Assembly (NCBI RefSeq): GCF_024297185.1
Contig: NZ_JANCTD010000009.1
Span: 62,001-126,000, forward strand
Direction of reading: 5' to 3'
DNA length: 64,000 bases
Source of the DNA: Lewinella sp. JB7
GTDB taxonomy: Bacteria; Bacteroidota; Bacteroidia; Chitinophagales; Saprospiraceae
Part shown: positions 1 through 7,103 of the stretch, piece after piece
Numbering within the stretch: the stretch's first letter is position 1
How the letters are laid out: each line of letters begins with the position of its first letter
Translations under genes and position numbers: made by a program
Notes under the pieces: generated by a model
Seen by the model: the letters and a program-made list of their open reading frames with translations, nothing else
What the model was told of the DNA's origin: nothing
The model's database searches: none

Positions 1-352
1 CGGCGCGGCGGCGCCCGAGGTACTGGCCGGTGAGAAAGATGGCCAGCAGGAAGTGGAGCAGCGCCGCACGCTGGTCGGGATTGTAGATCGTCTGCACCAG
101 AATCATCAGGTAATGGTAGATGCTGAGGCTAAGGGTGAGCAAAAGAAATACGGCGTCTTGCGTGCGGCGGAGATAGGCGTAGAGGGAGAGGCCGGCGAGG
201 AAGAGGGCCGACAGCCCGTACATTTTCGTCAGCAGATCGTAACTCGGGCCTTCGGAAGTGCCGAAACCCGGCACGAGATCACCCGCCTGGGGATAAAACA
301 GGAACAGCAGGCCGACGACGGCCTCGATCAGGGTATGGAGCAGCAGGATCAT
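1..352 (-). CDS. Partial small integral membrane protein (3' end cut by window edge)
   Basis: Reading the minus strand from an ATG at 350-352 gives an open frame running off the left edge, about 117 residues so far. It begins MILLLHTLIEAVVG and has about four hydrophobic segments (residues 2-19, 43-62, 68-90 and 98-111) separated by short charged loops such as YLRRTQDA. This is the pattern of a small polytopic inner-membrane protein. I do not recognise the family. It is divergent from the transporter that follows, with about 70 bp between the two starts. The plus-strand frame over the same interval has no membrane or domain features and is taken as a shadow. Confidence 0.6.
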   Translation of the reverse strand, partial: MILLLHTLIEAVVGLLFLFYPQAGDLVPGFGTSEGPSYDLLTKMYGLSALFLAGLSLYAYLRRTQDAVFLLLTLSLSIYHYLMILVQTIYNPDQRAALLHFLLAIFLTGQYLGRRRA

Positions 353-422
353 AGTTGGGCAACCCGCGCGGCGCGACTTCGGTTTTTTTCTTCGTAAACT
401 GAGGTCCAAATAAGCAAGCCTT

Positions 423-1562
423 ATCGCTACTTCATCCTGGAGCCGCGCGCTCGTCTGGTCGCTCATCGCGGCCGCTTTCATCGGTCCCGGTACCATCGCT
501 ACCGCCGCCCGGGCCGGGGTTCTCAATGGCTACGGTTACCTACCGATCGTAGCCGTAGCCGCCCTGGCCGGCTACGTGTTCATGGAGATGACGGCCCGCC
601 TGACGATCGTGAGCCAGCGGACCCTGGGGGAGATACTGCGCGACCGCGGAGGTCGCCTCGTGCCCCCCCTTACCTTCGCCGCGGTCCTCTTCGGCTGCAT
701 GGCGTACCAGGCCGGTAATCTTCTCGGAGCTCTGGGTGGACTGCAGTTATTATTTCCCGCGCTGCACTGGTGGCTGCTGCCCCTGGCCGGGGCGGTCACC
801 GCGCTCTTATGGTCGGGCAGTACCGCGCGTATCGGACGTGTCATGACCTACGTCGTGGCGGGGATGGGGCTGCTGTTTTTGGTTGCCGCCATCCGGGTCA
901 TCTTCGGGGGCGGCGGGGTGGATACGTCTGCGGCCGGCGTGGATCCGGCGGTGCTCTTCGGGTTGATCGGAACGACCATCGTACCGTACAACTTCTTTCT
1001 CGCGGCCGGACTGGGCAGTGGTGCGGGACTGGCGGATATGCGGCGCGGCCTGGGCCTTTCCTTTATTATCGGTATGCTCATCACGGCGGCCATCCTGGTG
1101 GTCGGTTCGGTCGCTATCACCTTCGTTTCTTTTTCCGATCTGGCGGACACCCTGGAGGGCATTCTGGGATCCTACGGTCGTCTGGCCCTCGGTACGGGCC
1201 TCTTCGCGGCGGGCTTCAGCAGCGCGGCGACCGCTCCCCTGGCCGCGGCGGTGGCGGGTCGCGAGCTACTCGGTATAGACGGGGGAAGCCAGCAATTCCG
1301 GGGCATCTGGTTGCTGGTGTTGCTGACCGGTCTCGGAGTGGCGCTGCTTCAGCTGGACATCATCGGGGTGATCGTGATTGCTCAGGTCATTAACGGCCTG
1401 CTGCTGCCCTTCATCGCCGTGGTGGTCTTCGTACTGGCCAACCGCCGGTCCCTGATGGGTGAGCACGTCAACCGGTGGTGGCAGAACGTGCTGGCCGGTC
1501 TGGTGCTCCTATTCATCTGCTACAAAGCCGGTGAACTCATGTGGAACCTGATCGTGCAGTGA
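423..1562 (+). CDS. NRAMP-family (divergent) metal ion transporter
   Basis: Polytopic membrane protein of about 379 residues with roughly 10-11 hydrophobic helices. The first helix carries FIGPGTIATAARAG, matching the unwound TM1 of NRAMP transporters, and helix 6 carries GTTIVPYNFFLAAG. Classical Mn/Fe NRAMPs have DPGN in TM1 and MPH in TM6. Here these are GPGT and VPY, so metal selectivity, or even transport of divalent metals, is uncertain. The start is a problem: the frame is open from the TAA at 411-413, but no ATG, GTG or TTG occurs before the GTG at 576, which would delete TM1. The coordinate given uses an ATC at 423 as a placeholder. The TGA stop abuts the stop of the opposing gene inside the palindrome TGATCA. 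Confidence 0.75.
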   Translation: MATSSWSRALVWSLIAAAFIGPGTIATAARAGVLNGYGYLPIVAVAALAGYVFMEMTARLTIVSQRTLGEILRDRGGRLVPPLTFAAVLFGCMAYQAGNLLGALGGLQLLFPALHWWLLPLAGAVTALLWSGSTARIGRVMTYVVAGMGLLFLVAAIRVIFGGGGVDTSAAGVDPAVLFGLIGTTIVPYNFFLAAGLGSGAGLADMRRGLGLSFIIGMLITAAILVVGSVAITFVSFSDLADTLEGILGSYGRLALGTGLFAAGFSSAATAPLAAAVAGRELLGIDGGSQQFRGIWLLVLLTGLGVALLQLDIIGVIVIAQVINGLLLPFIAVVVFVLANRRSLMGEHVNRWWQNVLAGLVLLFICYKAGELMWNLIVQ

Positions 1563-2501
1563 TCAGCGATTCGTGTAATCCTCCCGGTGGATATTGAGCT
1601 TCTTCATGCGGGCGAAGAGGGTCTTGCCGTTGATGTCGAGCAATTTGCCGGCCCCGTTGGGGCCGGTTACCCTACCGTTGGTGTACCGCAGGGCACGAAT
1701 GATGTGTTGGCGCTGATTTTCCTCGAGGCTTACCATGCGCTCCTTTTCGGATTCATCGATGACTTCGTAGCAACCCCGGATACCGGTGACGTTGCCCCCC
1801 CGGAGTACGGACCACATGGTGACGCGCATGAGGGACTGCCGGCCGGCGGCCGTAGATAATACGAAGTTTTCTTCCAGCCGGTGGTAGCCACGGGCCAGAT
1901 CGACCATGTGGGCGTTCCACTTGGCGGTATGTTCCCGGGAGAGGCGATCAACGATGGCGGCCGGCTTCAGGGTTTCCGGATCCTTGGTCCCCATGATGGC
2001 CAGGAGGTTGTCGCTGGCCAGGATGCTTTGATCCTGCAGATTATAGTCAAAGCTGCCGATCCGCTGGGAGTGCTCGACCATTTCGAGCATCTGCCGGTAG
2101 CGGGCACTGCTCTGTGCGTCCTTAACCAGGCTGCAAATTAGCTGTTCACTCGTTTCGGTGACGATGTGGGGTACGCTGCGGATTACGACCGGATACCGCG
2201 TACCGCTACAATTCTCGTGGTAGGTATAGATTTCGTCGCTACCGTTGGTGATGGTGCGCCGGCAGTGGCTGTCCCATACTTCCTGGGAATAATTCGGGGA
2301 GTAGTCGGCGATCCTTTTCTGGATCAGATCGGCAAAATCGTAACCAAGCTTCTGACAGGCCGAAGAATTGGCGTAACGCATCTGCCCTTCGAGATTAGCA
2401 CACAACAGGTCGGAATTTCCGTTGCCTACCACCCTGTCCGCAAGCGCTAAAATTTGTGGTGGGGTGAGGGGGTACATAAATTCAGGATTGTTGTTTACCA
2501 C
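1563..2501 (-). CDS. PAS-domain regulator with Fis-type HTH
   Basis: Protein of 312 residues. Residues about 20-125 look like a PAS sensor (NLEGQMRYANSSACQKLGYD is a typical PAS N-cap and helix). A second PAS-like domain follows at about 140-250 (RIGSFDYNL, LLAIMGT). The last 45 residues (QRQHIIRALRYTNGRV, then GAGKLLDINGKTLFARMKKL) have the spacing of the Fis-type helix-turn-helix of sigma-54 activators. No AAA+ domain (GAFTGA or Walker motifs) lies between, so it cannot work as a normal sigma-54 activator. I infer a small-signal-sensing DNA-binding regulator; ligand and targets are unknown. A later Met (residue 9) is an alternative start. It is divergent from the DUF4175 gene. Confidence 0.75.
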   Translation of the reverse strand: MVNNNPEFMYPLTPPQILALADRVVGNGNSDLLCANLEGQMRYANSSACQKLGYDFADLIQKRIADYSPNYSQEVWDSHCRRTITNGSDEIYTYHENCSGTRYPVVIRSVPHIVTETSEQLICSLVKDAQSSARYRQMLEMVEHSQRIGSFDYNLQDQSILASDNLLAIMGTKDPETLKPAAIVDRLSREHTAKWNAHMVDLARGYHRLEENFVLSTAAGRQSLMRVTMWSVLRGGNVTGIRGCYEVIDESEKERMVSLEENQRQHIIRALRYTNGRVTGPNGAGKLLDINGKTLFARMKKLNIHREDYTNR

Positions 2502-2582
2502 CGTCCGTCGTACGGGAAAGCGAAGTGATCCACCAAAGGCTGTTACCTAACTAATGAAGGATCAAACGACGGCAGGCGGCTA

Positions 2583-2590
2583 TATGTTTG
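2583..2590 (+). promoter_or_regulatory. Candidate -7 box (TATGTTTG) before DUF4175 gene
   Basis: Perfect match to the Bacteroidota -7 consensus TAnnTTTG in an AT-rich stretch between divergent genes, 153 bp before the chosen start. No TTTG -33 element at 19-20 bp was found. The surrounding 2580-2660 is the most AT-rich part of this spacer. Confidence 0.3.
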
Positions 2591-2743
2591 AGTGTCTTAA
2601 CCTACCACAAATATATGTGTTTCGACATTTTTATGGTTACGTTAGGATAATTCAATAGGAGAACGATCGTAGGCGTTATACTGTGACCCGCTGGTCGTCA
2701 TGAATTTCGTATTTTGGACATCCGCGGCCACAATTTCCCGCTT

Positions 2744-5700
2744 ATGGCTACCCACAACAACTACGACTTGCTTCTCGGCAAACTGGACGAGTTCATTCGA
2801 AAGTATTACATCAATAGTGCGATCCGGGGGCTACTGTACGCTACGGGCCTCATTTTGTTGTCGTTTTTGGTGATCAGCCTTCTGGAATCGCAGTTCTACT
2901 TCGGGGGGGGGACCCGAAAATTGTTGTGGTACGGTTTCCTGGTGGTCAGTCTGCTGGCGGTGGGCGCCTGGATCCTTCTCCCCCTCGGCCGCTACTTCCG
3001 GCTGGGGTCGACCATCAGTCACGAACGAGCCGCGGAAATTATCGGACGGCACTTTGGCAATGTGAAGGACAAACTCCTGAATGTGCTGCAACTGCGGCGG
3101 CAGGCGGGAAGCGGCGGCGACAACGCTCTCCTTCTGGCCTCGATCGATCAGAAATCGGCGGAAATCAGCCCCGTCCCCTTTCGTACGGCCATCGACCTTA
3201 CGCAGAACCGACGCTACCTCAAGTATGCCTTGCCGCCGCTGCTCATACTTTTAGTCATTCTGTTCGCGGCGCCCAGCCTAATCAAGGACAGTACCGACCG
3301 GCTGATCCGCAATTCCGAGCACTTCGAACGCCCCGCCCCCTTTACTTTTCGGGTACCCGGGGACTTGGAGGTGGTGCAGTTCGATAATTTTCCCCTGACC
3401 GTGACGATCGAGGGCGATGTGCTTCCGGCCGAGGCATACATCGAAGTAGAGGGTTACCGCTACCGCCTGAACCGCGAAAACGGCAAAACCTTCACCTACG
3501 ATTTCAATAACGTTCGGGAAGATACCCCCTTCCGCCTGTCGGCCGGCGAGGTGACCAGCACCGATCATACCCTGCGGATCCTTCCCAAACCCAGCATTGC
3601 CGGATTCACCGTCCATGCGGAATACCCCGGCTATCTCGGTCGCCGCGACGAGGATCTCTCCAACATCGGGGACCTCACCGTTCCGGTCGGTACCCGACTC
3701 CGCTGGTCTTTCGATACCGAGAATACCGATAACATCAACCTGCGCTTCGCCAGCGAGGACACCACGGGACGCTTGCGCCGCGACGGGACCGATCTGTACA
3801 GTTTTGATCGCCGGATACTGCGCAACGACCGCTACACTCTGTACGTCGGTAATAGCCGACTTCCCCTGGGTGACTCCGTTACCTACGCCCTGTCCGTAAT
3901 CCCGGACCAGTATCCACAAATTAGCGTGGAATCCTTCCGGGACAGTACGGAGGCGCAACTGACATTCTTTGTCGGGGAGGCTTCGGATGACCACGGCATC
4001 CGGAAGATCGACTTCGTGTACCGTCGCCTGCGGCAGGGGGGAGAGAGCGAGGAGCAGCGCCTGGCCGTCGTCGGTAGTGGATCGGCCGGTAAGCAGATCC
4101 GTTACGATCACGTCTTTGACCTGAAAACGGATGTCGAACTCGAACCCGGCGACGAACTGACCTACTACTTCGAGGTATTCGACAACGACGGCGTGAACGG
4201 AAGCAAGAGCGCAAAAACACCCGTTATGGTCTACCGGGAACCCACCCGCGAGGAGATGGAGGCCCGGGCGGAAAGCAACGACAACAAGGTTAAGGATCAG
4301 CTGAGACAGGCGCTCGACGCGACGCGTGATCTGCAGGACGACACGAAGCGCCTGCGGGAGAAGATGTTGCAGGAGAAGGACGTAGACTGGAAACTGAAGA
4401 AGGAGGTGGAAAAACTTGCCGAGCGTCAACGGGAGATCCAGCAAAAGATCGAGGAAGCAAAGCAGGCCTTCGAGGAAAATCAGCAGAACGAAAGCCAGGA
4501 GAACGAGCAGGTGCGCCAGAAGGAGCAGAAGCTTCAGGAGATGTTCGAAAAATCGGTCTCGGAGGAACTCCAACAGCTGATGGCGGAAATTCAGCAGTTG
4601 ATGGAAGAGCTCAATAAGGACCAGACGCTGGAAAAGATGGAGGAAATGGAACTCTCCGACGAAGAAGCCGAAGCCAAGCTGGAACGTATGCTCGAACTGT
4701 TCAAACAGCTCGAGGTGGAAAAAGACATGCAGGACGCCATCGAGAAACTCGAAGAACTGGCCCAGGAACAGGAAAAGCTCGCCGAGGAAACGGAAGAAGG
4801 GGAAAAGTCCACCGAAGAGCTCCAACAGGAACAACAGCAACTGCAGGAAGATTTCGAAAAACTGCAGGAGAAACTCGACCAGGCCGAGCAGAAGAATGAG
4901 GCGCTGGAGCGACCCATGCCGCTAGACACCAAGCAGGAAGAACAGGAAGAGGTCCAACAAGACATGCAGGACGCTCAGCAGAAGATGCAGGAGCAAAAAC
5001 CCAGTGATGCCGCCAAGAAGCAGCAGGATGCCAGCCAAAAGATGAAAAAGATGGCGCAGCAAATGGAGGAAAACATGCAGAGCATGCAGATGGAATCCAA
5101 TAAGGAAGATATGGCCGCCATCCGCCAGCTCCTGGAAAACCTCGTGGATTTAAGTTTCGACCAGGAAGCCACTATGGACGAGCTTAACCAAACCACCATC
5201 AATACTCCCCGCTACGTGGAACTCGTCCAGCAGCAGTTCCAGATCAACGGCGACTTCGAACTCGTCCAGGATTCCCTTCAGGCCCTGGCCAAGCGGAATT
5301 TTCAGATCGAAACCTTCGTGACCGAGAAAGTCACCGAAATCAAGGGCAATCTTTCGGGGACCGTCACCGAACTGGAAGAACGCCGTACCCCCCAGGCCGC
5401 CAACCTGCAGCAGCGGGCCATGACCGGGCTCAACGATCTCGCTCTCATGTTGAGTGAGAGCATGGAACAGATGCAACAACAGATGGCCGGCCAGATGCAG
5501 GGGCAGCAGCAGTGCCAGAACCCCCAGAATACGGGGCAGGGTAAGGAGGGCGGTAAACCAAGCGAAAATCCCGGCAGCGACGGTCAGAAGAGCATCGGAC
5601 AGGAGATGCGGGAGATGAAAGAGGGCCTCCAGAAGGGCGAAGGCGGTACCAGTAAGGAATTCGCGGAACTCGCCGCACGCCAGGCTGCCCTACGGCGCGC

Positions 5701-6076
5701 GCTGGAAGAAAAACAAAAGGAACTCCAGCAGGGCGGGGAGGGCAAGAACGGTCAGCTGCAGGAACTCATCGACGAGATGAACGCCGCCGAGGAAGATCTG
5801 GTCAATAAGCGCCTGACCAATGAGTCACTCATGCGGCAACAGGACATCCTTACCCGAATGCTGGAACACGAGCGCGCCGAACGGGAACAGAAGATGGACG
5901 AGCAGCGTAAGTCGGAAACGGCCGAGCAGCAGCGGCGCGAACTTCCCCCGAATTTAGAGGAATACATCAGGCAGCGCCGCGCCGAAGTAGAACGTTTTCG
6001 ACGCGTGACCCCCCAACTCAAACCGTATTACCAGGGCCTGGTCAACGAGTACTTCCGGTCCCTGGGCGCGGAATGA
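2744..6076 (+). CDS. DUF4175 family large coiled-coil membrane protein
   Basis: About 1110 residues from the ATG at 2744; an in-frame TTG at 2714 would add ten. N-terminal membrane helices lie at about 28-48 and 60-80, with a third near 160-180. A beta-rich region (about 190-500) follows, then a very long Glu/Gln/Lys-rich coiled coil (about 510-1090) with runs such as QEENEQVRQKEQ-type heptads and a Gln/Gly-rich interruption near 910-940. This architecture is that of the Bacteroidota DUF4175 family, whose function is not established. The protein probably sits in the inner membrane with the coiled coil in the periplasm or cytoplasm; topology is not settled. The following genes (ATPase, YbeY) are on the same strand with about a 100-bp gap. 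Confidence 0.85.
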   Translation: MATHNNYDLLLGKLDEFIRKYYINSAIRGLLYATGLILLSFLVISLLESQFYFGGGTRKLLWYGFLVVSLLAVGAWILLPLGRYFRLGSTISHERAAEIIGRHFGNVKDKLLNVLQLRRQAGSGGDNALLLASIDQKSAEISPVPFRTAIDLTQNRRYLKYALPPLLILLVILFAAPSLIKDSTDRLIRNSEHFERPAPFTFRVPGDLEVVQFDNFPLTVTIEGDVLPAEAYIEVEGYRYRLNRENGKTFTYDFNNVREDTPFRLSAGEVTSTDHTLRILPKPSIAGFTVHAEYPGYLGRRDEDLSNIGDLTVPVGTRLRWSFDTENTDNINLRFASEDTTGRLRRDGTDLYSFDRRILRNDRYTLYVGNSRLPLGDSVTYALSVIPDQYPQISVESFRDSTEAQLTFFVGEASDDHGIRKIDFVYRRLRQGGESEEQRLAVVGSGSAGKQIRYDHVFDLKTDVELEPGDELTYYFEVFDNDGVNGSKSAKTPVMVYREPTREEMEARAESNDNKVKDQLRQALDATRDLQDDTKRLREKMLQEKDVDWKLKKEVEKLAERQREIQQKIEEAKQAFEENQQNESQENEQVRQKEQKLQEMFEKSVSEELQQLMAEIQQLMEELNKDQTLEKMEEMELSDEEAEAKLERMLELFKQLEVEKDMQDAIEKLEELAQEQEKLAEETEEGEKSTEELQQEQQQLQEDFEKLQEKLDQAEQKNEALERPMPLDTKQEEQEEVQQDMQDAQQKMQEQKPSDAAKKQQDASQKMKKMAQQMEENMQSMQMESNKEDMAAIRQLLENLVDLSFDQEATMDELNQTTINTPRYVELVQQQFQINGDFELVQDSLQALAKRNFQIETFVTEKVTEIKGNLSGTVTELEERRTPQAANLQQRAMTGLNDLALMLSESMEQMQQQMAGQMQGQQQCQNPQNTGQGKEGGKPSENPGSDGQKSIGQEMREMKEGLQKGEGGTSKEFAELAARQAALRRALEEKQKELQQGGEGKNGQLQELIDEMNAAEEDLVNKRLTNESLMRQQDILTRMLEHERAEREQKMDEQRKSETAEQQRRELPPNLEEYIRQRRAEVERFRRVTPQLKPYYQGLVNEYFRSLGAE

Positions 6077-6175
6077 GGCGCCCCCAATTTTCTGCCCCTC
6101 AGATCATTGTGAACTATATTGCGGGGCCGTGATGTTATATTTTGGCAGTCTTAGTTAAGCCACCAACCACCGTAT

Positions 6176-6562
6176 ATGCTCACACTCGCGTCGGATCCCA
6201 GTAATATTACCAAGGTGGAGCAGCTCGTGAAGAAACTTGCCTCCCGCTACCACCTGAATCAAGAGAAACACGATAATCTGCTCATCAGCCTTACCGAAGC
6301 CGTAAGCAACGCGATTATTCACGGCAATAAACAGGACCGGTCCAAGACCGTCAGCATCCGTTGTGCTCAGGTCACCGACGGACTCACCATTCGCGTTTCC
6401 GACCAGGGCGGCGGGTTCAACTTCCGTAGCCTCCCCGACCCTACCTGTCCGGAGCGCATCTGTGAGTGCGGCGGCCGGGGCGTTTTCCTGATGCACCAAC
6501 TCTGCGATCGTATGCGGTACACCAACGGCGGATCCACCGTCGAAATGCGCTTCCGACTCTGA
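6176..6562 (+). CDS. RsbW/SpoIIAB-like ATP-binding protein (HATPase_c)
   Basis: Protein of 128 residues forming a single GHKL ATPase fold. The N box is EAVSNAIIHGN, the G1 box VSDQGGGF and the G2 box GGRGVFLM. There is no sensor or dimerisation domain, which matches the anti-sigma-factor/serine kinase family (RsbW, SpoIIAB). Members phosphorylate anti-anti-sigma STAS proteins or hold sigma factors; no STAS or sigma gene is visible nearby, so the partner is unknown. The extra Cys-rich segment PTCPERICECGG just before the G2 box is seen in several Bacteroidota homologues (recollection). The ATG at 6176 is preceded by TATTTTGG at 6138-6145, a near -7 box. Confidence 0.85.
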   Translation: MLTLASDPSNITKVEQLVKKLASRYHLNQEKHDNLLISLTEAVSNAIIHGNKQDRSKTVSIRCAQVTDGLTIRVSDQGGGFNFRSLPDPTCPERICECGGRGVFLMHQLCDRMRYTNGGSTVEMRFRL

Positions 6563-7020
6563 GTCCCCAGTCATCGATCGAGTTCCACGCGGAAGGTGGC
6601 CGACTGCCCGCTCATCCCCTCCCCGATCTTACCGCCTGGATTCACAAAGTTATCGATCAGCGCGGCGGACGAGCCGGCGAGATCAACTACATTTTTTGTT
6701 CTGACGACTACCTGCATCAGGTCAATCTGGATTATCTCCAACACGACACGCTGACCGATATCATCACCTTTCCCTACGGCGAATTTCCCGAGATAACGGG
6801 AGATATCTTTATATCCACCGATCGCGTGGCCGATAATGCCGTCGATTTCGGGGAATCCTATACCGACGAACTTCACCGCGTGATGATTCACGGTATCCTG
6901 CACCTGTGCGGACAGGCCGACAAGTCCGCGCGGGAGGCTGCGGCAATGCGCTCCCTCGAACAGTGGGCGCTTTCCCTTCGTCCGACGCACCTGATTCGGG
7001 CGGGCACGCAGGAGCAATGA
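6559..7020 (+). CDS. ybeY: Endoribonuclease YbeY (16S rRNA maturation)
   Basis: About 153 residues. The metal-binding signature is HGILHLCGQADKS near the C terminus. The two first His match the YbeY HGxLHLxG motif; the third canonical His is replaced by Lys after a one-residue insertion, a form I recall as usual in Bacteroidota. FHAE at the N terminus, and DIITFPYGE and GDIFISTDRV, are typical YbeY blocks. YbeY acts in 16S rRNA 3' processing and ribosome quality control. The start is unclear: homology seems to begin at IEFHAE, but no ATG/GTG/TTG is near. Options are CTG at 6559 (overlapping the previous TGA as CTGA), ATC at 6577, or a GTG at 6466 deep inside the ATPase gene. Confidence 0.85.
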   Translation: MSPQSSIEFHAEGGRLPAHPLPDLTAWIHKVIDQRGGRAGEINYIFCSDDYLHQVNLDYLQHDTLTDIITFPYGEFPEITGDIFISTDRVADNAVDFGESYTDELHRVMIHGILHLCGQADKSAREAAAMRSLEQWALSLRPTHLIRAGTQEQ

Positions 7021-7103
7021 TTGGGTGCCGACAATCGTAAAACCACCCTTCATACGGTAATCGATTCGCTCGGTAAGCCATGTAAAAATGGCATCTTTAC
7101 CCT

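Noticed and set aside
3278-4840. 520-residue minus-strand open frame
   Set aside because: Antisense to the DUF4175 coiled coil; its Leu/Phe-rich sequence is the complement of Glu/Gln/Lys codons and has no domain.
7021-7103. Threonine attenuator leader before thrA
   Set aside because: Only a short GCCAT/ATGGC hairpin; no small ORF rich in Thr or Ile codons and no terminator T-run.
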